A DNA stretch of 41,434 nt from a virus. Of this stretch, positions 30,288 through 38,982 are shown piece by piece. A model generated the notes under the pieces. That model was not told where the DNA came from. It saw nothing but the letters and a program-made list of their open reading frames with translations, and made no database searches. The stretch is taken from positions 1-41,434 of the IMG/VR virus record IMGVR_UViG_3300017991_000193. One strand, given 5' to 3'. Both the position numbers and the translations under genes were made by a program. Position 1 is the stretch's first letter, and each line of letters starts with the position of its first letter.

Positions 30288-30880
30288 AGCACTGTACTCC
30301 TATTTTGTTTTTTAAATAAATTCAAACCACTTTCTGGATTCAAGTTAATAAATCTATCTCTATGCGGAACAAATGCAAGCATCTTATCAAGTTTTTTTAA
30401 AAATTTGATCATTGGATACCGCTTATGATGTTCATAATCTGGATAAAAGTGCCTGTTCCCCTTTTTGTCAACATAATCAAACCCGAGAAGATATATTTTT
30501 TTTGCATTCATTATTAAAGCCAAATTCATTGCCATTATAGCAGAATTTGTCGGATGATAAAGCCCATCTTTTTCTATATCTGTAGACAGATGACCACGAT
30601 TATCTTGAAAAATATAGAAATTGTCATTATTTTTAATTGTTTCTATTTCTGGCTGGTATGTTGCTTTCTCAGATGCAAAAATCATCCCTTGAAATTTTGA
30701 TAAATCGTATGGCGTTGTCTTCACAAAAATTCTATCAGCAAATAACAAACAATTCAATTTGTCGTAATGTTCAACAATGTGATTCATCCCTATCGTGAAA
30801 TGTTTGTCCAATTTATTGAAATCAAATCCGCATAATGAAGATCCGGATCCAACTATAAAACAATCACGACCACTCAACAT
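30284..30880 (-). CDS. GT42/DUF115-like putative sialyltransferase
   Basis: A 198-residue protein. CFIVGSGSSLCGFDFNKL (7-24) and FTIGMNHIVEHY recall the Campylobacter Cst-type GT42 start (AGNGPSLKEIDY...FRCNQF), and TNSAIMAMNLALIMNAKKIY then LLGFDYV (111-137) recalls the central GT42 and DUF115 segment. The family also includes Maf-type motility-associated proteins that handle nonulosonates. It is the first gene of the cassette, 19 bases after the connector gene stop. Activity as a sialyltransferase is inferred; the DUF115-type alternative remains open. Confidence 0.65.
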   Translation of the reverse strand: MLSGRDCFIVGSGSSLCGFDFNKLDKHFTIGMNHIVEHYDKLNCLLFADRIFVKTTPYDLSKFQGMIFASEKATYQPEIETIKNNDNFYIFQDNRGHLSTDIEKDGLYHPTNSAIMAMNLALIMNAKKIYLLGFDYVDKKGNRHFYPDYEHHKRYPMIKFLKKLDKMLAFVPHRDRFINLNPESGLNLFKKQNRSTVL

Positions 30881-30899
30881 TCCATTTATTCTGCTATAT

Positions 30900-31262
30900 T
30901 TAGTTCGCTCTTTGATATCTGTCTATCCTTTTAACTATTGCCTCCGGATACCCATGTATCATTTTTTCTTTGTTTGCGCCTTTTGTATATGAATAACTGC
31001 CTATCGATTCACTCATTTTATTACCGTAATTTACATCACTAAAAGTCATAGATGACAACATATGACCTATCATCATAGATGCAACTGAATCCGCATTGTC
31101 TGGATACTCAATATTATCATTCGAATCCTCATCCCATGCTACACCTCTAATTCTCAAATAGTCATCTTCCACTTGAGAAATAAGAGCCTCTATCCTTTCA
31201 TCATACGTAGTACTTGTGATTCCAAGAAACATCTTTACCGTTTCCTTGTCTGTTATAGCCAT
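30900..31262 (-). CDS. Head-tail connector (HK97 gp6 / SPP1 gp15-like)
   Basis: A 120-residue helical protein with the connector pattern: MAITDKETVKMFLGI, DERIEALISQVEDDYLRIRG and later VASMMIGHMLSS and GSYSYTKG. It binds the portal ring and extends the head exit. It is separated from its usual neighbour, the head closure gene, by the whole sugar cassette. Confidence 0.85.
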   Translation of the reverse strand: MAITDKETVKMFLGITSTTYDERIEALISQVEDDYLRIRGVAWDEDSNDNIEYPDNADSVASMMIGHMLSSMTFSDVNYGNKMSESIGSYSYTKGANKEKMIHGYPEAIVKRIDRYQRAN

Positions 31263-31264
31263 TT

Positions 31265-33088
31265 TTACCCCGTTAAATCCGTAAAACGTGCGCTTGAAAC
31301 ATCAGGCACATATTTATCAATTTTTATATTAGATCCAAAATTAAATATATATTTAGATCCACGTGTCATGTTAGTATTCTCTACTAGCTCAATTTCCCAA
31401 TATCCGTTTACTCCAACTGTCGTCGTATATGTTTTATTTTTTATATATTGATCACCCTTATAGACAACCATATCTTTATTTAAATACACCTTAATTGTAT
31501 CGCCTGTTGTTAGTCCCTGTATATCATTTTCATGCCCATAAACAATACATGTATTTCGTGTTGCCGGTTGAGTGCCTGCAAAATCATACGATATTATTAT
31601 TGAGTCTATTTGTGGCGTCGTCAAACAGCATCCTGTTAAAAATACTTTCACTTTTACCGTCTGTTGACCTGATATAAAACTTGCTATATTTGCATTTATT
31701 TCACTTTCACTATTGCTTTGATCTACGGTACCATCCGCTTGAACCCATGCAGTACCATTGTGGTAATACCATGTTCCGTTTTTGCTTAAACTGCATGTTA
31801 TCTCTGTATTTGAGTCTATGATTTCAATTACCATAAATTCTGAAATCAAATCAGTAAAAAAAGATGTGTTGGGCACAATGGTTGGCGATGTATCAGAATA
31901 TTGTTGTGCTGTAAGTGTAGCAGTCAGCTCACCAACGCTTGACAGTGTATTTGAGTTGTTAAAATGAATTTTAAATTGCCCGTAAATTTCTCCTTCTACA
32001 TCAAGCGAACCTGCATTTACATCAAACGTAATGGCGTCGGTTGACTGAGGATATGTTCCATCTGAGATGTCCCACGTCGCCACACCCCAATATAAATAAT
32101 TGCCGGACCTGCCTATCTGCAATGTATATTTAGGTGATCCAGTTTCAGTCGTAATAAATTCATCAAAAGAAACTAAAGTGCCGGGATATTCGTCTACCAT
32201 TTCTGGCAAAATTACCGTGCTTGCGGCATACCTGTATTCTGGTACAGTATAACCCGGTGTGTAGTTCTCAGTATGCTGAACTGTGTCAAAAATAAGCAAA
32301 TCTTCTATAAAAAAATTAGATGTATCTGTACCGCCATAATTTCCGCCTATTCTTAGATCGTCAATTTGAGATTTATCAATTGTTCCAGTATCTGTCTGCG
32401 TAGCGCCAAATTGTACACCGTTAATAAATATTCTTGTAGCTCCATTTGTGAAATCATAATTTAATTCAATTTCGTACGTTGTGCCAGATGCAACTACCCA
32501 CGGATTCGCCGTTACATAATCAAGTAGAACAGAACCGGTAGAATTATATGCAAGAATCTGAATCCTTCTTGTGCCCTGATGTCTTATCATTAAAAAATTA
32601 TTTATAACAACACCCATAGTTTTGCAATGAACATACATCGTCTTATCACCATCTGGGATAGTGTAATTGGGAGTATATTTCATTCTTATGCATCCAACAT
32701 TACCTGTACCAAAATTCCCAGTTGCTACATAATCAACATACCGCACATCATTGCTGGCCAGATCTAATCTATTAGCGCTGATCGAAGCTCCACCAACGGC
32801 TGTTCCTGTAACACTTCCACCAGACCATGCTTCAAGATTGATTGTTGTTTCGTATCGGGCACCAGAAATTGCACCATTTGTTTGATCTTTTTGCCTCACT
32901 GATCCATCAACAAATTCTGCCCTGTCACTATCATAAACAAAACCAGTATCATCTGCAAAGTCTTCAACGAAATCAAGTCCGGGAAAATCAATTAACTTGA
33001 GCTTACCAGTGCCACTGCTCACTTCCACAACAGTGTTGTCGAAATCATAATTACTGCTTACGGTGAATGGATAGGTAATTGTAGGCAT
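31265..33088 (-). CDS. LamG (concanavalin A-like) domain structural protein
   Basis: A 607-residue protein from ATG 33088 (AGGTGATCAC upstream); the frame opens 3 codons earlier. About residues 45-275 form a LamG-like jelly-roll: GSVTGTAVGGASISANRLDL, VGCIRMKYTPNYTIPDGDKT, TYEIELNYDFTNGATRIFIN and IDDLRIGGNY..FFIEDLLIFD. The rest consists of beta domains rich in Thr and Ser with an Ig-like end. Its place between the capsid and connector genes suggests a head decoration or neck appendage that binds glycans. It could instead be a substrate of the neighbouring sugar enzymes. Confidence 0.7.
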   Translation of the reverse strand: MPTITYPFTVSSNYDFDNTVVEVSSGTGKLKLIDFPGLDFVEDFADDTGFVYDSDRAEFVDGSVRQKDQTNGAISGARYETTINLEAWSGGSVTGTAVGGASISANRLDLASNDVRYVDYVATGNFGTGNVGCIRMKYTPNYTIPDGDKTMYVHCKTMGVVINNFLMIRHQGTRRIQILAYNSTGSVLLDYVTANPWVVASGTTYEIELNYDFTNGATRIFINGVQFGATQTDTGTIDKSQIDDLRIGGNYGGTDTSNFFIEDLLIFDTVQHTENYTPGYTVPEYRYAASTVILPEMVDEYPGTLVSFDEFITTETGSPKYTLQIGRSGNYLYWGVATWDISDGTYPQSTDAITFDVNAGSLDVEGEIYGQFKIHFNNSNTLSSVGELTATLTAQQYSDTSPTIVPNTSFFTDLISEFMVIEIIDSNTEITCSLSKNGTWYYHNGTAWVQADGTVDQSNSESEINANIASFISGQQTVKVKVFLTGCCLTTPQIDSIIISYDFAGTQPATRNTCIVYGHENDIQGLTTGDTIKVYLNKDMVVYKGDQYIKNKTYTTTVGVNGYWEIELVENTNMTRGSKYIFNFGSNIKIDKYVPDVSSARFTDLTG

Positions 33089-33093
33089 AGTGA

Positions 33094-33228
33094 TCACCTG
33101 TTAGCCATTATTGCAGCATGCATTTTTTGTGCCTCTTTTCTGGTAGCAAAACATTTAATTTTTGTCCCCTTTGGCTTGTCCCTTTTGCTTCCCCTTTTCT
33201 GTTTGTGGCCGTGTATTACGCACCACAT
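33094..33228 (-). CDS. 44-aa basic protein overlapping the coiled-coil gene
   Basis: ATG 33228 with AAAGGAACG just upstream; stop TGA 33094-33096, at the ribosome-binding site of the LamG gene. The peptide MWCVIHGHKQKRG...KIKCFATRKEAQKMHAAIMANR is basic and its second half looks like a real protein segment. It overlaps the end of the coiled-coil gene in another frame by 74 bases. The function is unknown. Confidence 0.5.
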   Translation of the reverse strand: MWCVIHGHKQKRGSKRDKPKGTKIKCFATRKEAQKMHAAIMANR

Positions 33229-33382
33229 CTCGTTCCTTTTCTCTATCATGTAGTTTCTCCTTAATTTCTTTTATTTCTTTGTATATTAAATCTAAATAAT
33301 TTTCCAAAAAAACAATATCTTTTTTTAACAACAATTGTTTTTTATTCATCGACTCAGCTAATACTTTATTATATTCGTCCAT
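33155..33382 (-). CDS. 75-aa coiled-coil protein after the capsid gene
   Basis: ATG 33382 follows AAAGGAATAG. The chain is a coiled coil (about 15-50; KEIKEIKEKLHDREKERD) with a very basic, Gln- and Lys-rich tail (KGKQKGQAKGDKN). It lies just after the hairpin behind the capsid gene. Possible minor head protein; no family is recognised. Confidence 0.5.
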   Translation of the reverse strand: MDEYNKVLAESMNKKQLLLKKDIVFLENYLDLIYKEIKEIKEKLHDREKERDVVRNTRPQTEKGKQKGQAKGDKN

Positions 33383-33403
33383 TTCTATTCCTTTTTAAAA
33401 GAT

Positions 33404-33421
33404 AAGGGGCCGAAGCCCCTT
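33404..33421 (-). terminator. UUCG-capped hairpin after the capsid gene
   Basis: On the minus strand AAGGGGC-TTCG-GCCCCTT (33421-33404) forms a 7-bp stem with the very stable UUCG loop, followed by ATCTTTTAAAA. It lies 4 bases after the capsid stop. It could be a partial terminator or a 3' end stabiliser that lets capsid mRNA exceed downstream messages. Confidence 0.65.
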
Positions 33422-33425
33422 TATA

Positions 33426-34451
33426 TTACACTTCCCAATCATCAGGAATTTCATGCAGCAATGCTGCCCATTTACAATTTTGTGCGTTTGACGCAACCCT
33501 GTTCCAGTTTGATCCTTTTGCAAGCTCGTCATCAGTAGGTGAAAGACCAGCCATAGATGCCCCCTGCCATGCAAAGCCATCAACATGAAACGCAAAAACT
33601 GTACGAGTGTAAAGCTCCTCGACACCCATGCCTCTGCCCTCAACTCGCTCAATTGAAGTCGGTTCATAGCCAACAGAACTTGATCCCATGTGAATAGCGC
33701 CGGGCTTAAAAAGATACGTGTAATATGCATATCCACCTGACTCGCTCATACGAACAAGATTGTCGTCGACTATAACTTCCATTCCCTTATAGATACCAAG
33801 CGGCCTTGTCTGAGTTGAAATCGGAGTGAATGTTATTGAATCCTGATTAACAAGGTAATGATACGTGTTGGAATGCATGACAACATATTGGAATTCAGTA
33901 TTATCACCACGCCCTATTACGCCATTTTCTCCATGCTTTGCAATCGTCTGCAAAATAACACTATCTGAAATATATGCGTTTGTTCCAGATTCATCTGTAA
34001 TGTCAAGCACCAAATCTCCTGAATCGTTTGTCAGGTTATCGTTGATTAGCCCAATCATCATATAGATTATATTTTTATCATATTCTGTTGCCCAAAAATT
34101 TGGAACGTAATTGTTAATCGCTGACATTACGTTTTCGCCTGATTGAATCTGTGCTATTGCATTTGTTCCCCACGCCTTAGTCCTCATCTGACGCCTGATC
34201 ACTTCCTGTCCAGTACTAATTACATTTACTGTCTGTGTACCGCTTTCAGATGGGACATCAGAACTTCCCCCTAAATCCGTAAAAAAAGGCGCATTAAAAG
34301 TTGTGCCTCCTCCTGCAAGCAAAGCATCAATTTCTGAACTCCTTGTTACTATGCCAGACTTATAAAATCTATTCCGCTTAATTGATTCCTCTAAAAAATA
34401 TCTAGAAAAAATCGATGGTACAATTATATCACTAATTTTGGTTTCAGCCAT
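33426..34451 (-). CDS. Major capsid protein
   Basis: A 341-residue protein starting at ATG 34451 (MAETKISDII), with AGGAGA upstream; the frame opens 6 codons earlier. It follows the scaffold gene and has the style of HK97-fold coat proteins: a flexible N-arm with IVPSIFSRYFLEESIKRNRFYKSGIV, a middle domain with GENVMSAINNYVPNFWATEYDK, and a late segment with HMGSSSVGYEPTSIERVEGRGMG. It builds the head shell. The separate scaffold gene suggests it is not processed like HK97 gp5. Confidence 0.85.
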   Translation of the reverse strand: MAETKISDIIVPSIFSRYFLEESIKRNRFYKSGIVTRSSEIDALLAGGGTTFNAPFFTDLGGSSDVPSESGTQTVNVISTGQEVIRRQMRTKAWGTNAIAQIQSGENVMSAINNYVPNFWATEYDKNIIYMMIGLINDNLTNDSGDLVLDITDESGTNAYISDSVILQTIAKHGENGVIGRGDNTEFQYVVMHSNTYHYLVNQDSITFTPISTQTRPLGIYKGMEVIVDDNLVRMSESGGYAYYTYLFKPGAIHMGSSSVGYEPTSIERVEGRGMGVEELYTRTVFAFHVDGFAWQGASMAGLSPTDDELAKGSNWNRVASNAQNCKWAALLHEIPDDWEV

Positions 34452-35043
34452 TTTTTGTTCTCCTATCAATTTCTTTCAAGACGGCCTCCTCCATTTTTGG
34501 ATCATTTTTAACAATTTTATTTAATTCAAAAAAAGATTTATCTTTTAAATTATTGGAATCTATGCGCTCTCCTCTTGTTGGTTCCGATCCAGAAACTCTC
34601 TCCCTGAAGCCATCTTCTTTAATTTTATTATAATATTCTGCTCGTTTTTGAGCATTTTCCTTAATAGCTTCTTCAGTTTCGAATTTATACAGAAAATCAA
34701 AGTCAAATGTCGGATCAAGTTTGTTTTCAGCAATAATTTTATGCACTATCGCCTCTTTTTCCTTTTGCTTTTCTCTTGCGTCTCTTTCTGTAATCAGTTG
34801 TTGCATTTCCTGCAACTGCTGCTCAACTGTTTTCTTGCTATTGTCTTTTTCGTTAATAATTTTTTCTAAACTTTCTATTTTTTTAAAAAGCTCAGAATTT
34901 TTCTTGTCCTGACCTTGTGCAATTTTTTTCAAATTGTCAATTTCAGAATCCTTTTGTTTCAATATCTCGTCAAAGTTTACGCTTTCCTGTGGCTGACCCT
35001 CACTCACTTCAGGTGTTTGAGTTTCTTGAATTTCTTCTGACAT
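34444..35043 (-). CDS. Scaffolding protein
   Basis: A 199-residue highly charged, helical protein: Glu/Gln-rich coiled coil (about 20-110) and a C-terminal helical part that would touch the capsid protein. This is the standard profile of phage scaffolds, and the gene lies directly before the capsid gene (8-base overlap with its start). It is probably removed from the prohead before or during packaging. Confidence 0.8.
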   Translation of the reverse strand: MSEEIQETQTPEVSEGQPQESVNFDEILKQKDSEIDNLKKIAQGQDKKNSELFKKIESLEKIINEKDNSKKTVEQQLQEMQQLITERDAREKQKEKEAIVHKIIAENKLDPTFDFDFLYKFETEEAIKENAQKRAEYYNKIKEDGFRERVSGSEPTRGERIDSNNLKDKSFFELNKIVKNDPKMEEAVLKEIDRRTKNG

Positions 35044-35052
35044 TATATACTC

Positions 35053-36042
35053 CTATACTCTTATATCGTATTCTTTTTTAATCCATTCTTTTGCAGTTAA
35101 ATCACCGTTAACCGTTTTCCATCTCCCCTCTTTTGTTTTTGCTACTCTACTTGTTGGCTTAATCCCGAAAGGTATATTTAAACGCCTGCACCTACAATTT
35201 ATAACCTGTGCAGCTTCAGCTTTACTTCCTGTTTGAACAACCGGAATACGTGGTCCTCTCATTTCTATACCGCCAACCTTAAAAACTGGCTCCCCATCTA
35301 TAATTAACGCCTCAGTATTATCAGCTGCTGCGTGGTCTGGTCTAACTTTTGCATCAAGTGTTGCATTCCATATATAATTAAATTCAACACCCGATTTTTC
35401 TGCCTCAACTCTTGTCTCATCCTGTCCTAAACTGTAAGCCTTCAATAACTCAGTTCTTGCTATAGTTTGCGTATGTTTTAATCCTGCATTCATTTGTTCG
35501 TTTATTAGTTTCAATTTTTTACTCAATTGTTTAACAGTTTGCCCCTCAATTATATTTTGCGCAACAGCATCCTGTACAGCGAACTGCAACCTTGTTCTGA
35601 ATCTATTCGTTCTATCTTTTAGTAATAACCCTCCGATTCTCTGATCAAATGCAGCTTGAATTGCTTTTTCGTTTAATTTTGGCAAATTTATTGAATAACT
35701 TGCACTCAATCCAAGATCCATATTGACTGACTTTTCTATTGCCCATGCTTCTAGGTAATATGTCGATTCATATGTTTTTATAAAATTTTTTTGTATTGCA
35801 GCGTATGATTTACGTGTTAAATCTGCTATTTCTTTATTTATTTCATTTATCATCATTATCAATCGCTGCTCTTTTGTTGTTACGACTACACCATTCCGAA
35901 CAACTGACGAACGATATTTTAACAATTTTTCTAATGCTGCATCTCTTGAGTTTTCAAATATCTTTGCAAGTCTCTTATTTAATTCTGAAATATTTTTTAT
36001 CTGCAAATTATATATTTGCTTCTCGTCGAAACTGATCCCCAT
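35053..36042 (-). CDS. MuF-type head morphogenesis protein
   Basis: A 329-residue protein. The C-terminal MuF domain is clear: TIARTELLKAYSLGQDET, WNATLDAKVRPDHAAADN, and AAQVINCRCRRLNIPF with its CRC pair (about 195-290). The N-terminal part is helical. MuF proteins are minor head proteins carried in the prohead, and some are injected with the DNA. It overlaps the portal gene by one base, the usual order. Confidence 0.88.
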   Translation of the reverse strand: MGISFDEKQIYNLQIKNISELNKRLAKIFENSRDAALEKLLKYRSSVVRNGVVVTTKEQRLIMMINEINKEIADLTRKSYAAIQKNFIKTYESTYYLEAWAIEKSVNMDLGLSASYSINLPKLNEKAIQAAFDQRIGGLLLKDRTNRFRTRLQFAVQDAVAQNIIEGQTVKQLSKKLKLINEQMNAGLKHTQTIARTELLKAYSLGQDETRVEAEKSGVEFNYIWNATLDAKVRPDHAAADNTEALIIDGEPVFKVGGIEMRGPRIPVVQTGSKAEAAQVINCRCRRLNIPFGIKPTSRVAKTKEGRWKTVNGDLTAKEWIKKEYDIRV

Positions 36043-37481
36043 TATTCAACTTCTTCCTGCTCTTGTTTCTGCTCTTCCTGCATGTCCTCGCCATCATTTT
36101 CGCTTTCATCTTCCGGTTCATTGAAATTATTTTCGAACATAGACATATTTTCTTCTTTTTCTTTTTTTATCATTTCAATTTCACTTTCTGGATCACTCAC
36201 TATTGTTTCCGGTAATTTTTCTAATGCAGTTTCAAGTGAAATCAAACCCTCTCTTTTCAATAAAACTATTTCGTTAATTTTGCCCAAAATGTCTTCGGGT
36301 AAATTTCTTTTCCATGTTATTTCTGATTTAACATCTGTTTTGAGTAAATTATTTAATAACTGCAGTCGCCTCTGTAGACCATTATTGAAATACACTTCCA
36401 TCGTGCTAATTAAATTTTCAAATGGTATCAATGCATATAGAATTGCAATCCCAGATTGTGAATGGAATTTCTCATCACTTAATTTCGGTATTCCTGTGAG
36501 TTCATAGTAAAGACGCTCGTATATTTCAAAACCCTCAATAGTCGAATTGATATCCATTTTCCTCTGAATATATTCAACAAAATTTCCTTCTTCTTTCCCG
36601 CCCATATCATCCATGATGCGATATTCTTTTATATTTTCTATGACATCACTCTCCAGCCGTTTCGAAAGAGTCAAAATTGAATCGTTAAACCTCTGCAAAG
36701 CGTTTAAAATTGAATCGCTTGTCATGTCATCCATTGCATCAATGATTGTAATTGCAGGCTGGAACACACCGAGTCTATCAGTCGAAATATCGTAAGGATA
36801 GAGAGGAACGTCACCGAAAAAGTGACGCTCCTCCCGTTTGAAGAGGTAAGAATTGAACTCGCTTGTGGTATTGCGCTGTGTGGTTAGTTGTGGATCTACT
36901 GTCTGTGTTGCCTGTATTTCCTTTTGTTCAAAAAATTGTATAATATCGCTATAGTAAACATCAGCATGTTTTATTGTTTCAACATCTCCATTTTCACTAA
37001 TTGTAATGGATGTATAATATCTAATAGAGTATTTAAGCTTCTCTTTTATGCTATCCTCATAAACAAATATACATTGTTCTCGTGGAATCTGTACAAACTC
37101 TGGCAACTTGTCACCATTAGTCCAGTACATTAGCTCAGCACCCTGCCCCTTAATTAAAGCGTCTTGAAATATTTCTGCACTAACTAAATTCTCTTGATTA
37201 TGTTTGAAAATTTCTTCTATTTGCTCAACTGCTTTCTCGTTATTTTCCTGTATATTAAAATCGTACCTTACATGCCCCGGCTTATATGCATAACCCATAA
37301 TATCAAGTACGGTTCGTCGTGCGAATGGCAAAGGCACACGATTATCTGGTGTTCCATCAAAATCTTTCGCTAAAATAGTTACATTGGAACCCTGATAATA
37401 TGCATCATTAGTTACATATTGGCTATTATCGTAGTTGTCTATTATTTTTGCAATCTGTGCGCCATTTATTCTATCCGACAT
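36042..37481 (-). CDS. Portal protein (SPP1 gp6-like)
   Basis: A 479-residue portal protein of the SPP1 family. Features: N-terminal segment NRVPLPFARRTVLDIMGYAYKPGHVRYDF, the central DVPLYPYDISTDRLGVFQPAITIIDAMDDMTSDSI region, and a helical stem. The C-terminus is very acidic (EDESENDGEDMQEEQKQEQEEVE), as is common for portals that reach into the capsid. It forms the ring through which DNA enters and leaves. A near-consensus promoter lies directly upstream. Confidence 0.9.
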   Translation of the reverse strand: MSDRINGAQIAKIIDNYDNSQYVTNDAYYQGSNVTILAKDFDGTPDNRVPLPFARRTVLDIMGYAYKPGHVRYDFNIQENNEKAVEQIEEIFKHNQENLVSAEIFQDALIKGQGAELMYWTNGDKLPEFVQIPREQCIFVYEDSIKEKLKYSIRYYTSITISENGDVETIKHADVYYSDIIQFFEQKEIQATQTVDPQLTTQRNTTSEFNSYLFKREERHFFGDVPLYPYDISTDRLGVFQPAITIIDAMDDMTSDSILNALQRFNDSILTLSKRLESDVIENIKEYRIMDDMGGKEEGNFVEYIQRKMDINSTIEGFEIYERLYYELTGIPKLSDEKFHSQSGIAILYALIPFENLISTMEVYFNNGLQRRLQLLNNLLKTDVKSEITWKRNLPEDILGKINEIVLLKREGLISLETALEKLPETIVSDPESEIEMIKKEKEENMSMFENNFNEPEDESENDGEDMQEEQKQEQEEVE

Positions 37482-37504
37482 GAATCCAACTCCTATTTTT
37501 CGAC

Positions 37505-37533
37505 ATTATATTTATATATTTCTAAAAAGTCAA
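37505..37533 (-). promoter_or_regulatory. Strong sigma-70-type promoter for the head operon
   Basis: On the minus strand: -35 TTGACT (37528-37533), 17-base spacer, perfect -10 TATAAT (37505-37510), then SD ATAGGAG before the portal ATG at 37481. It lies in the only real gap (67 bases) of the head region and would start the structural transcript at the portal gene. Confidence 0.8.
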
Positions 37534-37548
37534 TTATTATTTAATCGC

Positions 37549-37731
37549 TTACGACTCATTTAATTTATTTAAAAACAATTCGCAAAAATATTCAAGATCT
37601 TGTATATGCTTATCGTTGATTTCAAGAAATTCCTCAAAAGACTTTGCCTTTTGTTTTGCGATGATATACATTAGCCTTAATCTGTCTAAATCACTTTTTG
37701 TCTTTTTCACTTTAATCTTATTTAGCTCCAT
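37549..37731 (-). CDS. 60-aa helical protein between terminase and portal
   Basis: ATG 37731 follows AGAGGTAAG. The protein is helical and basic at the start (MELNKIKVKKTKSDLDRLRL). It is the last gene of the terminase group before the portal promoter. No family is recognised. Confidence 0.5.
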   Translation of the reverse strand: MELNKIKVKKTKSDLDRLRLMYIIAKQKAKSFEEFLEINDKHIQDLEYFCELFLNKLNES

Positions 37732-37743
37732 AACTTACCTCTT

Positions 37744-38982
37744 TTAAAATTTTAATCGCTTATTTTTGCTAAATAGGTCTTGCATTTTGACACCAGTAGG
37801 TTCATATCTCTGCGAGTACCCCCTCCTTAAGCCTTCTAAGCTATACCGGATAGCATCTATGCAATGATTATATTTGTCAACTATAATTGGCAAAATTTCT
37901 TCTGTTAGTTTATCAATTTTGTAACTATACGACATAAACTCATATGCAGTATTCTTGCACCGCTCGTGTATATATATTTTCTTAAATTTCTTTATAAATT
38001 CTATTCCGTCTTTTATACTATTTTTGCCCTTCCTAGATGGCTTAATAATAAATCCTTTTCGATTTAAATAGCTAATTGTATCTGACCTCTGATTGTCTGC
38101 AACAATCTTATTTCGCCTTGCCTGTGGAATTGAATCAAATAATTGTGGTATCTCGTCAATTTCGACACCTACACCATATGCTTCGTAATCTATATATAAA
38201 CAATTATCATAAACATAACATCTTATCAAGCAAGTTGGATCATTTGCAAATCCCCAATCGGCGCCATAATAAAAATCGACACCTTCATGCGTATTGAACA
38301 TATCTACAACAAATTTGCCCTTAAACACGCATGCATCCGTAATAGTCTTAGGATTCCCTTCCCATACGTGCAAATACTTATCATAATCGTATTGCTTGTC
38401 CCATTCCATTTCCTTCCTGAGTACATCTGGAAAATATGGGTTGTCTAGATAATTCACCTTGATCAGTAAAGTGTCTTCCCTATTGCCTGTTACGAATCGT
38501 CTATAAATAGGATCGTCCTCAGTTTCCGGGTTAAATGTCACAAAAAATTGACTATTATTATTCCTGACGGTAGGCCATAATATATCAATTGATTTCTGGC
38601 TAACACTTTGCGCCTCCTCAATCCAACAATAATTAACACCCTCTGTGGATTTGACTCCTGTAATCTTATGGCTAAGCCCCTTAAATATAAATCTAGATCC
38701 ATTTTTACAGTATATTCTGTTCTTCTGTATGTCGAATATGTGATTGAGATTTAAATTTTGTATGATTTTCGCGAGTAGACTTAAAACGGAATCCTCTATT
38801 GTGTTCTGGACTTCCCTTGTGCACAGGATAATCTGATTTCTTTTCGTCATGGCCTTGACTATTAAGGCAATAGCGACGGCCCATGACTTAGAACCACCTC
38901 TGCCGCCATACATTACTATGTTTCTTTTCTTTGACTTGAATATTGGAAGTACTTTAGGTGGAACTTCTACATCTTTATTCAT
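37744..38982 (-). CDS. terL: Terminase large subunit (PBSX/SPP1 type)
   Basis: A 412-residue packaging motor. ATPase: Walker A GGRGGSKS (26-33), Walker B NYCWIEEA (117-124), coupling motif FVTFNP (147-152). Nuclease: YYGADWGFANDP (238-249, Asp242) and the late acidic segment YNHCIDAIRYSLEG. It pumps DNA into the prohead and cuts the concatemer. The type suggests headful (pac) packaging, consistent with a circularly permuted map (inference). It overlaps the small membrane gene upstream through ATGA. Confidence 0.94.
   Translation of the reverse strand: MNKDVEVPPKVLPIFKSKKRNIVMYGGRGGSKSWAVAIALIVKAMTKRNQIILCTREVQNTIEDSVLSLLAKIIQNLNLNHIFDIQKNRIYCKNGSRFIFKGLSHKITGVKSTEGVNYCWIEEAQSVSQKSIDILWPTVRNNNSQFFVTFNPETEDDPIYRRFVTGNREDTLLIKVNYLDNPYFPDVLRKEMEWDKQYDYDKYLHVWEGNPKTITDACVFKGKFVVDMFNTHEGVDFYYGADWGFANDPTCLIRCYVYDNCLYIDYEAYGVGVEIDEIPQLFDSIPQARRNKIVADNQRSDTISYLNRKGFIIKPSRKGKNSIKDGIEFIKKFKKIYIHERCKNTAYEFMSYSYKIDKLTEEILPIIVDKYNHCIDAIRYSLEGLRRGYSQRYEPTGVKMQDLFSKNKRLKF

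Noticed and set aside
33395-33736. 113-aa ORF on the minus strand
   Set aside because: It lies in another frame over the end of the capsid gene and has no ribosome-binding site or protein-like pattern of its own.
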